Assembly: GCA_028015205.1 (NCBI GenBank)
Contig: JAPWFG010000015.1
Location: 3,162,001 to 3,226,000, forward strand
Direction of reading: 5' to 3'
Length of the DNA stretch: 64,000 bases
Origin: Mytilisepta virgata
Lineage: Eukaryota; Mollusca; Bivalvia; Mytilida; Mytilidae
Shown here: positions 24,801 through 36,089 of the stretch, piece after piece
Position numbering within the stretch: position 1 is the stretch's first letter
How the letters are laid out: every line of letters starts with the position of its first letter
Notes under the pieces: model-generated
Told to the model about the DNA's origin: nothing
Seen by the model: only the letters and a program-made list of their open reading frames with translations
The model's database searches: none
Translations under genes and position numbers: made by a program

Positions 24801-27800
24801 CTATTTTTAGCCATGACGGCCATGTTTTTATACGAATCAAAAATCCAAACAACAGATTTGTAGCACCCATACCAATTAATAACTGTACCAAGTTTGGTTG
24901 CAGTTGGACTTATGGTGTTGGAGGAGTTAACGTTTGAAAAAGTTAACGGACGACGGACGGACGGACGACGGACGCCAAGTGATGGCAATAGCTCACATGA
25001 CCCTTCGGGTCAGGTGAGCTAAAAACCGATCTCTCATCGCTCCTGTTTTCTGATATGTCGCGTGGGAGATCTAACGAAATCCCCTTTGAGGTCACATGTA
25101 AGTGAACTGGAACTTATGAATTTATAATGACATGCAAATGAGTTGACTTCCTATCAATAAGCCAATCAAAAAAGTTTATGAATTCTGGGGACTGACGATT
25201 TCTTCGTTAATAAAATGAGTTACATCCCTTTACCAGACGATCAACTTACAAGGTCACGTAAGCCGCAATTTCATTGGTCGAACAGGACACACCTACGAGG
25301 TCACTCACATGTGACCTCAAAGCGGGTTTCGTTAGATCTCCCACGCGACATATCAGAAAACGGGAGCGATGAGAGATCGGTTTTTAATTAGACTGGCTTG
25401 GACTCGTAATATTATCCAAAAGAGTTTTTTTTCAAAAGAAGCAAACATAACGTTTATTCAATGTTCAGTCAATAAACATTCAATGATATCAAACTATATC
25501 CAAAATGAAGGCACAATTTAATCATTATCGCAGAGTTTGCAGATTTATTTGGTTACTTTTACTGTCAAAAAATGTAGATATTATGGGAAAATGGTTATCC
25601 AATATTCGTGCAACAGATATACATTTGAACGAGATATTTTGAATCATTTTATTTGTTTGATCGTGGCCAAATGAGATATACATATTGATATCTAGGCCGT
25701 CCTCATCTAGAAACTTCTACACGGGGAATTATGTTTTAATCAATTTCTATGAAATCGGTGTTTTGGAAATTTTACCATATTATATTTATTGTAAAAACTT
25801 CTCCGTCCTGTTTTTAATGCGCAACAGTGAGAAGTTAAGGTTCATTTCAACTTCTAGATTAGACCCGAATATCAATGGAGAAACGATTAAATATAAATTG
25901 ACTTTGATGATATTTTGAAAATATTACTAATAAAAAATTTAACTTTTAAGTTTTCTTGGATAATCTTCACTGAGCAGTTTTTAGGTGATGTTACTTCCTC
26001 AATGGAAGCTACCCACTGAAAATGACCTGAAGACTGATGTAGATATTTGTTATGGAGTTTCAATTAAAAGCAATACTGAAAATCAAAAATTAAATATGAA
26101 ATGCGCACACTTTTTGCCTTGTTAAATGCCCGAAGTTACAAAGAGACTGGTTTCAATCGCCTGTAACGTCAAACCTGTTTCATTTCTTTCTTCATCTATT
26201 TGAAACCTTTGAACTTTGACCACTCGAAACTACTTACCGGCCCCAAACTGGTTCCTAAGAGAAAGATACTGATACCCCGTTCCTTGTTCATGAAAATAAT
26301 CTAAGACAGCCCCTTCTATAGAAGTTCCACCATGTTCTCTCTGAAAAATAAATATAAACCATTAAGTGTATATACATTTAAAATAATACCAAAAGAATCA
26401 GTATAAACAAAACTGAAGATGAAAATGACCAATAAAAATTAGAAAAAACACAATAAGAAGTTTAAGATAACGAGAAAAGCTCAAAGTTTCAGCTAACCAA
26501 GCTTGATCACATGCATTAACGGTTCAAAATCTTACCAATGGCTTTTTCAAAGTTTTTTAAAGTTCGCATTGCAATATAAAAAATACCAATGAAATCATTT
26601 GTTTTTAGCTCACCTGGCCTAAAAGGCCATGTGAGCTATTCTCATCACTTTGCGTCCGTCGTCGTCGTCGTAAACTTTTCACATTTTTATCAACTCCTCT
26701 GAAACCATTGAACCAATTTACACCAAACTTAAGTGGAATGGTCCTTGGATGGTCCCCTTTAAAAATTATGTTCGGTTTTCCCGGGCGCCATCCAATATGG
26801 CTGCCATGGTCGGACATAGTTTAACCTTGGACCCTATGGGAATTTTAACATTTTCGTTATCTTCTCTGAGACCATTAGGCCAATTTGAACTAAACTTTGG
26901 TGGAATGGTCCTTGGGTGGCCCCTTTTAAAATTTGTGTTCGGTTTCCCCGAACGCTATCCAGCATGGCCGCCATGGCTGGACTTAGTTTAACATTGAGCC
27001 TATGGGGATTTTACTTTTTCGTCAACTCCTCTGAAACCACTGAACCAATTTAAACCAAACTTAAGTGGAATGGTCCTTGGATGGTCCCCTTTAAAAATTA
27101 TGTTCAGTTTTCTGGGGCGCTGTCCAAAATGCTGCCATGGTTGGACATAGTTTAACCTTGGACCCTATGGGAATTTTAACATTTTCGTTATCTTCTCTGA
27201 GACCATTAGGCCAATTTGAACCAAACTTTGGTGGAATGGTCCTTGGGTGGCCCCTTTTAAAATTTGTGTTCGGTTTCCCCGAACGCCATCCAACATGGCT
27301 GCCATGGCTGGACCTACTTTAACATTGAGCCTATGGGGATTTTACTTTTTCGTCAACTCCTCCGAAACCACTGAACCTATTTAAACCAAACTTAAGTGGA
27401 ATGGTCCTTGGATGGTCCCCTTTAAAAAGTTTGTTCGGTTTTCCGGGGCCCCGTCCAATATGGCTGCCATGGTTGGACATAGTTCAACCTTGGACCCTAT
27501 GGTAATTTTAACATTTTCGTTATCTTCTCTGAGACCATTATGCCAATTTGAACCAAACTTTGGTGGAATGGTCCTTTGGTGGCCCCTTTTAAAATTTATG
27601 TTTGGTTTCCCCGAACGCCATCGAACATAGCCGCCATGGCTGGACTTAGTTTAACATTGAGCCTATGGGAATTTTACTTTTTCGTCAACTCCTCTGAAAC
27701 CACTGAACCAATTTAAACCAAACTTAAGTAGAATGGTCCTTGGATTTTCTCCTTTAAAATTTATGTTTGGTTTTTCGGGGCGCTCTCCAATATGGCTGCC

Positions 27801-30800
27801 ATGGTCGGACATAGTTTAACCTTGGACCTTATGGGAATTTTAACATTTTCGTTATCTTCTCTGAGACCATTACGCCGATTTGAACCAAACTTTGGTGGAA
27901 TGGTCCTTGGGTGACCCCTTTTAAAATTTGTGTTCGGTTTCCCCGAACGCCATCCAACATGGCTGCCATGGCTGGACTTAGTTTAACATTGAGCCTATGG
28001 GAATTTTACTTTTTCGTCAACTCCCCTGAGCCAATTTGAACCAAACTTTGGTGGAATGGTCCTTGGGTGGCCCCTTTCCAAAATTATGTCTGGCATCCCC
28101 GACTTCCAACCGACATGGCTGCTGTTACTGAAAATAGAAAAAGGGGGGAATGAATTTCCAAAATCTTCTTTTATGAAACTACAAGGCCAGTTGCAACCAA
28201 ACTTGGCAGTAGTAGTCCTTAGGAGGTTCTCTTTTAGAAGGATGTCTGATGACCCGGACTGTTAACAAAGATGGCAGCCACAGCCGAACTTAGTTAAACT
28301 TAGTTAAACATAGGGCCCTATGGGAAAATTCATTGAAAAATCGTTTTATCTGAAACCACTTTACCAATTGAAACCAGACTTTGCAGCAATGGTCCTTATA
28401 TGGTCCTCTTTCAGAATTGTGTCCCATGACCTGGACTGTCAACCGAGATGGCTGCCACAACCGAACTTAGTTTAACATAAGGCCCCATGGGAAAATTCAT
28501 TGAAAAATCTTCTTATCTGAAACCACTTGACCAATTGGAACCAGACTTTGCAGCAATGGTCCTTAGGGCGTCCTATTTCAGAATTGTCTGATTTCGTGGA
28601 CTGTGAACCAAGATGGCCGACAGAGCCAAACTTAGTTTAACATAGAATCCTATGGGAAATTCACTCAGAGATCTTCTGGTCTGAAACCACTCAACCAATT
28701 AGAACTAGACTTGGTAGCAATGGTCCTTAAATGGTTCTCTTTTAGAAATGTGTCCATTGACCTAGACTGTCAACCATGAGGCTGCCACAGCCAAATCTTT
28801 AGTCCTGCTCAAGATGAAAAGTTCAATGCAGGTGAGCGATACAGGCTCTTTAGAGCCTCTAGTTAAATATCCGTTTTCTAAATCATTCAGTCTGTCTTTC
28901 GTGTCATACTCTCAAAACTACGAGGAGTGGTTTTCTGGGAATATTTTGTCCAAAGGATAAAATTTGATGGAAATATTTATTAATTATGGCAATGAGAAAG
29001 TAACTACAATCATTTGACCTCGTTATTTGACGTATTATTGTGGTCAAATATTTTTGTTTACGTTTGAGCTATATCACTAAAGAAATTTAATTGGTAATAA
29101 ATATTTGATCCTCTCCAAGGAACATGACGTACTATATATGAGAAAAACATGTCAGAACGGAATACGAAAAGCACAAAAGAGAATGTCATTCAGCCTTCAA
29201 CAAAGGGCGTTTTCCTATACTTATGACAGATTTGAACATGGTGCCCCATATAGACAAACGGTAGCGAAATTCAATCGAATTCAATTAACCCAAAAACAAA
29301 CAAACATGGACAATATGCAGATATGAAAACCCTATTTTTTTAGCTTTTTTCTTGATATTGGCTATTAGCTAGACACCTCTGCGAACAACGAACGTATTTT
29401 AAAAGTATTACATTTTGAGGTCATTAGATATGTTACGTTATACCATTCTGTTTATTTTTAATTTGCAAGTACTTCCGATCTTGTCTACTGTGACGTTGCA
29501 GGTATTGTAGGTCGCAATTAAAATGTTTTGGAGTTTACAATGAATAAAAAGCGCTGCAGATAAGGGTTATTGGTGGAAGTGTTGTGAAATTAAAGCCCTT
29601 GTGTCACGGGAGGGAGTAAATTTAGTTCCGACAGGCATACGGGTAACCTTTTCTTGATTTAGCTATTTTTTGGTCATGGCTGCCGTTATAGATAGTGGAG
29701 AGGTTATCTGATAAAGTAACGTATTTGTTACATATGAGGATACAAAATGTTACATACGAGGACACAAATTGAATCAAATTGAATGTGCAGCGGATGTCAA
29801 CCAACAGCAAAAGCTCGTGGCCATTTATCATAGTGTACCGGTTTTAAAGTAAAAACGTTCAATAGTGGCCTGCAGTAAACAGAAAATGGTTTTAAGTAAT
29901 TATTTTAAATAAATCATTATGACCTCCTTGAAAGAAGTAGGCCATTTTGGTCTGTATTTATTTCACGTCTAGGGCAATTTTCAAAAAGTCGCCAAAAGTC
30001 TTTCAAAATTTCTGTGGGCATTATTTGGTATGTGGTCTCTTAAGATTTGCTAATAAAAACTAACAAATAAGTTTCCAAATATTTTTATACACACATAAAT
30101 ATCACTTTTGGGGACAGTTTTAACACATGTTTGTCAAATTAACGTCTTCAAGATTTTTTTCAACTCAGAACCAAAACGATTGCTGTAAGTCAGTTTATGC
30201 ATCTCCTTTCATATGACAGTAGAATAGTTTTGGTTCTGAATTTCCTTCTTGGCTATATTCCAAAAAGTGGAACAAGTTTACCCAAATCGCATTTACACGT
30301 CTTTTGCGGGTAGAAAATTTTAACTTATTAATGATTAAGCACAAGATTTCTGTTTGTTAACATAACAATGCATTGCATACAATCGTGTACGAAAAAATGT
30401 AGGTAAATATTTAAGATTAAAAAATCAATGGTTATGAATGAAACAAATCATGGAGAAAGTGGCCATACTCCTTTGTTGGAAACTTAGTCAACTATAAAGG
30501 AAAAGTTGTGTTTAATCCTACAGATTACAATTAATACGGCTAGATGATTAACGGTTTAATCAAATGCAAAAATTGAATCAGACTGAGATCAACAAACTAT
30601 GTGTATTTTAATAAGAATCTTTAGTGAAAAGTTTGATGAATAGGCCTAAGTATATGAGATATCCATGACATTTAACTGTGAACTGTACATATATAAAATT
30701 TCAAACCACTATATTGATTTTCAATTACGTCTTTTGTTACATATGATACATTTAAAAAGGATTGCATAATAGGAATGTTTCAAGAATATGTAAAAGGAAG

Positions 30801-33620
30801 AAATATCTGTAATACCCCTTCAGTTTATCAGTTTATTAGAAGCTAGGGACATATTTTATAAAGTTTTCTGCAATTTGGAAAATCTCAGTATAAAGACCTA
30901 TAACAAGAAATCAAAACTTCAAGTGTAAATATGTCTTATTTGGTTTAGGCTGGTTTTCTACGTTCTACTTCCAAAAAAAAAAATCCTCTTGATTCCAAAG
31001 CAGGAGAAAAAAATCCAACCGTTTCCATTACTATTAAGATATGACCCCCCTTCTTCCAACGAAATGAATGCTAGTATAGATTTTGAATTTTAACTTTTTA
31101 TTATCGATTTGAATGCAATAAAAATAAATACAGTAAAAATTGACAAATTGCTATCCCTTTATGAGTTAATATATTTTAACTGCGACATCGATTTGTGTTG
31201 CCTTTTACCGAGTCCTTGTCTATTTCAACGTCAATAAAATATGTTAAATTTCTCTATAAAACGTTCCTCAGGCACTTTAAATCTAATGTTATCGTTTTAA
31301 AATGAAATATTTTCATTGAAGAGTGTTACTTATAAATATTCGAGGGGGTATAGAATACGACAGCATATTATTTGTTCAGGATTATCTAGAGTGAATTCGG
31401 CTTGTTACTATGATTATGTAATGAAGTCTCACGCAAAGATAATGAAGAATATTTATACCAAGGTGACACACATGCATTATCATCTGGTATTCTTCTTATA
31501 ATGATTTTTTACCCAAAAATTTTATTATGTCCCTTAATATTGAAGAAACTGACAAAGGAGGAACAATTAAACTATATTTTAAATCCAGAATCAAAGGAAC
31601 AAGTGCTCCTTTTTGAAACAGTCTGTTTCACTGAGGACAGGGGGCAAACATATTTCATAATTGTTTCTTACGTGTATCACATACCATGGATCAAGTCTCC
31701 TGTTGAAATATATAATAAGTGAACAATGCATCATGCCGTATCAACCCTCGACTAATATTAGCCATCAAGCCTTCGGCCCTCGGGTTGATATGTCATGTGA
31801 TACGGATTCATTCTCTATATATCACACAATGTGGCCAGAGTCTTAAAATACCCCCCCCCCCCCTTTTTCCCTAATGATTTTCAAAACATTTAGATTTAAC
31901 CAATTTCTACGGTATAACTGGTTTACTGGTTTCACGTTCAATGCATTTGGCTATACTACTGGAGAAGGAGAACCCGGAGAGAACCACAGACCACAGGAAA
32001 ACTGGTAATCAGTCGCAACGCACCTCACCTCAGTGTTAACAGACTAGTGATCATTATAATAGTTACACGAACTATCTAGATCCCTAACCCACCACAGTAT
32101 GAAACATATCAATTGGCATTCATTTAAATTAAACGACCATAAAATTAACAATTAACTCCTACGGTTAAATGGACATGTTGATAATTATTGAATAAAAGAT
32201 AGATTTTAAATTACAAATACAATGCAGCCTGAGACCATAAATTGTTAATAAAAATAATTATATCCCAGCGTGTTTTTGTTCGATTTATAGTACCATGGTG
32301 CCCGATTTAAAACTCTTATTTATTCAAACAAATTTGTTGAATAACATTTTATTGATCGAACTTATCAGAAAGTAAACAAACCTGGAGTTTTAATTTGCAG
32401 TGTATACTCAATACTTTTTTACTCAATAATATAACAGAAAAACGACGATTCAGTAAAATCATAGGGTAAAATCTTTCATGTGAATTATTCAATCAGCAGC
32501 CATCCATGAAAACTATGAAGTTTGAAAATTTCTCTCATCTTATATATTTTTTTATTTCAAATTTCAAATGACTTTATTGTCATTAAACATAAAGTTTGTG
32601 ACAAAAACAGATTAACAAATACACAATACTGAACATTACAAAAACTTCAAACAACAAGTAAAAAGTAACTAGTCCCCTGACCTCAGTTTCAGACTGTTTT
32701 AAAAAGGAACCGGTGTTTTTTACTTGCTGGGAGAACGCAATGGAAAAACTCAAAAATTGAAGTTTCTCATCTCTACATTAAAATCAATATACAATTTAAT
32801 GTACTCAAATTTTTCTCCTCTACAGAAATTGTTTTTCAATTCTTATATTTTTTTTTTTTTTTTTTTTGGGGGGGGGGGCATATTAGATGGTGAAATAGTG
32901 AAACAAAGTTCTCTGAGAACAGCTATAGACATATTATACTAGAAATATATTTCACAGGAAGTTATTTTTTGCTTAAGAATGAAGATAAAAACATTTATCA
33001 AAAAAGAACAGTGGGGCTTTATACAAATATGCACTGCCTTTTCAAAGAAATTCCCATCTTTCTACAAAGCAGTACGTTTGATTCGGATGCCTGTTGCAAA
33101 CACAAGCACTACAGTGTCAACCAGCAGCACAGATGAGTCTCTACGGTCTGTGTAAAGCCTCCTGAAATCAACACAAGGCATATTGTAGCAAGATATCAAG
33201 TGATGAGAGGGACACAAAATGGGGGTCTGGCATTCATTTTGTAGACTCCCCCCCCATTCCCAAAAGTAAGCATCACATTTTAAATATCGCATGGTAAAAA
33301 TGACCTACCTGCCCAGTCTTCTTAAGAGTCCTATTGACCCCATCAAATTCAAAATAATTCCTAACGTGAATGTCTTTCTGGGAGTTGTATGGCGGTATCA
33401 CTGGGCCAAGTTTCGGATTAGTTTTGGAGTAATCATTTGAAATACTACTGACTGCATTACTGTCCAGCACAAAGGTTCTTTCTCTTTCTACCAATTCTTC
33501 TGGTACCGGTGTTGATGGTGTCCGGTAGATTTTGTTGTGTCTTCCTTTCTCAGATTTTCCTGATTTTGTTTTTTGTTTTCCTTTCTTATCTTCTGCTTTT
33601 GTTTCCTTTTCTTCAGGCAT
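21691..33620 (-). CDS. three-exon gene, uncharacterised protein of about 190 residues
   Basis: Joined from 33620-33309, 26340-26238 and 21848-21691. Phases fit exactly: exon 1 ends in phase 0 at CAG|GTAGGT; exon 2 starts after TTTTTCAG and ends with one spare base at GCCG|GTAAGT; exon 3 starts after TTTTCCAG with the two bases that finish a Gly codon and ends in TGA. Protein: a Lys/Glu-rich, probably disordered N-terminus (about 1-30), a middle part with YSKTNPKLGPVIPPYNSQ and YFEFDGVNRTLKKTGQ, then YQYLSLRNQFGAG and a C-terminal part with GYNGKFGYRRNTPWLRMEPS. No signal peptide or membrane segment. I do not recognise the family. The short length, basic start and Gly/Pro/Tyr-rich blocks recall small axonemal (microtubule inner) proteins, but that is a guess. 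Intron 1 is about 7.0 kb and intron 2 about 4.4 kb; both are full of repeats. Extra symmetric exons cannot be excluded. Confidence 0.65.
22600..22935 (+). repeat. dispersed repeat, copy 2 (GACAACAACCCGACCAAAG family)
   Basis: Shares ATAGAGAATGGA, AACCCGACCAAAGAGCA, CAATGGGTCTTC, ACACACAAGACTAACAAAGG and the GACTTGGGACAG block with 18955-19345, but lacks the middle part. It lies in intron 2 of the minus-strand gene. Confidence 0.7.
23060..23300 (+). repeat. dispersed repeat with G-homopolymer head, copy 1
   Basis: A G run of about 20 bases is followed by CTCCACCA(C/T)T(A/G)TTCAGTG, TGTACCAAGTC, a GTTATGTTT-rich part and GTTGACCTTT. The same order occurs at 45310-45575. The open frame across it is a repeat by-product. 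Confidence 0.65.
23661..25020 (-). repeat. hairpin-ended interspersed repeat element, reverse copy
   Basis: Read on the minus strand it begins AGCTCACCTGACCCGAAGGG, continues into the CGTCCGTCC run and ends at CAGGTGAGCGATTCAGG with hairpin AGGCTCT-TG-AGAGCCT. It matches 14279-16911 in inverted orientation but is about half as long, with fewer internal modules. It lies in intron 2 of the uncharacterised gene, so it is antisense-symmetric to that copy. Confidence 0.8.
25021..25385. mobile_element. TIR element with inverted ends of about 80 bp
   Basis: The left arm AAAAACCGATCTCTCATCGC and onward through GATATGTCGCGTGGGAGATC and TTTGAGGTCACATG is repeated inverted at 25300-25385 with only a few mismatches. 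Interior about 200 bp, no coding capacity. Flanks T-A suggest a possible TA target duplication. It abuts the end of the 23661-25020 element exactly. Confidence 0.8.
25390..26230. other. intron sequence, nothing recognised
   Basis: AT-rich; lies in intron 2 of the minus-strand gene. The open frame at 25685-25918 has no recognisable domain and no clear splice sites. Confidence 0.4.
26238..26340 (-). CDS. exon 2 of the uncharacterised gene
   Basis: 103 bp between a TATTTTTCAG acceptor and a GTAAGT donor. Only one of three frames is open, giving REHGGTSIEGAVLDYFHEQ, then GTGYQYLSLRNQFGAG. Start phase 0 and end phase 1 match exon 1 and exon 3. Confidence 0.65.
26607..28862 (+). repeat. hairpin-ended repeat element with internal 321-332 bp double modules
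   Basis: Starts with the fold-back AGCTCACCTGGCCTAAAAGG...GTGAGCT (26607-26637) and a GTCGTCGTCG run. It ends with CAGGTGAGCGATACAGG, hairpin AGGCTCT-TT-AGAGCCT and CTAG at 28859-28862. The interior alternates two related modules of about 165 bp (one with GTCAACTCCTCTGAAACCA, one with CTTCTCTGAGACCATTA), giving a higher-order period of 321-332 bp from about 26700 to 28000. The open frames in it repeat the same peptide and are by-products. Same family design as 14279-16911. Confidence 0.8.
28870..31490. other. intron sequence, nothing recognised
   Basis: AT-rich sequence in intron 1 of the minus-strand gene. Short open frames at 29105-29326 and 29622-29831 have no domain features. No structured RNA seen. 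Confidence 0.4.
31501..31722 (+). pseudogene. possible LINE fragment
   Basis: A 73-codon frame with KKLTKEEQLNYILNPESKEQ resembles the far C-terminal part of LINE ORF2 proteins, but there is no RT motif nearby. The match is from memory of pattern only and could be chance. Confidence 0.2.
31730..33300. other. intron sequence with homopolymers, nothing recognised
   Basis: Contains a C run near 31851-31863 and a long T then G run near 32849-32878. ATCAACCCTCG...GGGTTGAT at about 31740-31790 is a weak fold-back. A TTTCAG acceptor-like site at 33162 could make an alternative end for the gene starting at 33620. Confidence 0.35.
33309..33620 (-). CDS. exon 1 (start exon) of the uncharacterised gene
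   Basis: ATG at 33620-33618 has a good context (GCCATGC). 104 codons: MPEEKETKAEDKKGKQ start, very rich in Lys, then TPVPEELVERERTFVLDSN and the GPVIPPYNSQ block. Ends at CAG with donor GTAGGT, phase 0. Codon use and composition are clearly protein-like. Confidence 0.75.
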
Positions 33621-34510
33621 GGCGAGTTAAACACAAAATAAATAAACGGACAATTAGTTTAAAAAGCGTTTAACTTTTCAGTTTAAAATGAAAGTTATGT
33701 TTTTCAAAAGATAAATTAATTGTTTCAGATCGAGTCGCTCGAATGGCGTTTCCGTTGCTAAGTTGGTTAACACACGGATAAAATAACGACTGTTAAAATA
33801 GTATAACCCTTTAACTGTCTTTAGTTCATATATATATTAAAATACAATGTCACTTGGAACGCGTATTGATATGTTAATTAAAAGGTAGATATGTTTACCG
33901 TTGTCGTGTTAGACTGGTCACGTGACGAAATTAATCGGAAAACATTCATTGAAATATTGATAATTGTCCAACAGCCTTTTTATGGCCTATTAAATGATTA
34001 TCGAACTTCGAAAGAAATTGTGAATGTTAAGCATGTAAAAATGACAATGAAATGCGATTGATAAAGGTAATATTTAGCGATTGATCGGTTTATTTTCAGA
34101 TAAATAATTCAGGATTAAAACAGAAACGGCCTTTGAAATGCCAGAATCAATTAAATTTGCAATAGGATGTAACTATAAGGATTATGCCTAATTAAGTTAT
34201 TGAATATGTATAAATACCTCTGTCAGGTCTGGAGTAATGTCTATAACATTACATACATATAATAATTACATAAATTTAGCGAACACTAATATAATAATGT
34301 TTAGTCGCCTGGATTAAAGTGCCACATCATGCAATTGATTTTAGTTTATATAAATCTTGTTAAGCATATGCCTCTAAGTACGGACAATTGTTCCTCGCAT
34401 TTGAGAAAAAAATTACCAACTACATCGGCTGCTAGGGAAACAAAGGAGATTCCCGAGACTAGAAGCAACATTTTCAAACGTTGAACAAGAGAAAAACTCA
34501 GATATTACAC

Positions 34511-34590
34511 CATCCTCTCAAGTCAGGGTTTTGTATCCACGTTCGTTCCTACAAACGAACGTGGATACAAAACCCTGACTTGGCAGGATG
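34511..34590. mobile_element. fold-back MITE, short derivative, with 9-bp near-perfect TSD
   Basis: CATCCT...AGTCAGGGTTTTGTATCC and ACGTTCGTT pair with the inverted right half (AACGAACGT, GGATACAAAACCCTGACT, AGGATG), leaving a loop of about 6 bp. Flanks ATATTACAC (34502-34510) and ACATTACAC (34591-34599) match at 8 of 9 positions. The ends match the element at 45585-45834. Confidence 0.85.
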
Positions 34591-35077
34591 ACATTACACG
34601 TGCATGCACTTTTCTCATTCAGCATTACATCTTAAATTATTTTAGGTGTCACAAAAAATAGGGACTGTAGAAAAGAGGGGGGTGATTTTTCTTTGGGTTG
34701 GTGTAGTTTCTGGAGATTGCATGATACACGGCCACTTATCTTTCTCATTCATAACAATTGGTATTGCTTAATTTTTACAATATCTGAATAATTTTGGCTT
34801 CCTATTTTGGTATTTTTGGTTATGAGTACTTCTTGTTTAAAATAATTTTGGTTTTTGGTCTTCCAAATGTTTCGGTTTTAATGCTGCTGATGAGAGGTAA
34901 GTCATATACAGCATAGTATAAATTTACTATATCTAATATTAGTATCTTTGGATTGTTATTTATTTCAAAATTTGGGGAATGACGTTTGATGAAATAGTTT
35001 CCCCGTTGATGTGTGTGTATTACAGAATTTAGATACACAAAAATTTCTTCCAATCAAATACATGTATTAACTATGAA

Positions 35078-35235
35078 AGAGATTGAAAATTAGTTAGAGC
35101 GGATTTCGTAGCTTCATTTATATGTCATATTAACTAGAATTAAACAAACACATCACGGAAATAATATTACATTCCTGGATTTTTAAAATAAAACAATATG
35201 AATACTGAACATTACCTTTTGTTATGCAGAAGAGA
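35078..35235 (+). repeat. dispersed repeat pair, copy 1
   Basis: Starts GATTGAAAATTAGTTAGAGC, then ACTAGAATTAAACAAACACA, GGAAATAATATTACATTC and GTTATGCAGAAG. The same series is at 42215-42400 with small indels. Confidence 0.65.
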
Positions 35236-36089
35236 GGTGATAAGTTTTTAGCTATGCAGATTGAAATATTTTATGATGTGACCATTATTTACTTGTCATT
35301 ACTTGTCGGTATATTAAGTTTATATGGGATTTAAGTTGTCATGGCAATAAATATTTCAATTTAAATTATTTTCTATAACGTTATATCCCAAGTGTTTGTT
35401 TATTATGCACCGACCGGTTCAAATTTAAATTCTACAATAATTTAATAAACTGTTGACCGATTTTGTGTGCATCATATTTCCAAAACTCTCTAGCGTAAAA
35501 CACAAAAGAGCACAGGTTATTACGCTGAAAGCACGCTAAGTGAAAATTTAATCCGATTAAAATGATACATGTATAAAACATCGTAAAATTTTCGGTTCGT
35601 TCCGGTAGGATTAAGCTGTAGGATAATGTTAGGTCTTTCAAAATTGATTTAAATTCGTTGTGGGAGAGTTCATTTTTTTTGGTTGTCAGTATACAGTATA
35701 TCTTCCGAATGAACTGAATACTTGTTTTTTTTTTTTGCATCTTTGATTTGTCCTGGGTACTGGTCGCTAATGGATTAGTATGCCATTGCTGATTTTTTTT
35801 TCTGTTATTGTTTTTAAAAAAAATCTACCCCAAAATATTAATGATAATAATCATAATATTCATTTGCCATTTTAAACTTCCAGTCCACAGTTCGTGTCAT
35901 GAAATGAATAACAAATCGTCAAAAGAATACCGAAGCGACAAAACAGCGGGAAAAGTCCGTTAATTCGAAATCCAAAGATAACACAAACTCATAAGAATTG
36001 AACAAAACAAACAATGCCACACGAATATATAGGAGTTAATAAACTAAACAGAATTAGAACAATACAACACGGAAAATACACCACTAGTA

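Noticed and set aside
26749..27630. Three similar ORFs (FPERHPTWLPWLDL type)
   Set aside because: They follow the internal modules of the repeat element and stop at random points.
33720..33780. RFX X-box-like site (GTTGCTA) upstream of the three-exon gene, which would support a ciliary role
   Set aside because: Only a half site is present; the second half does not fit the spacing.
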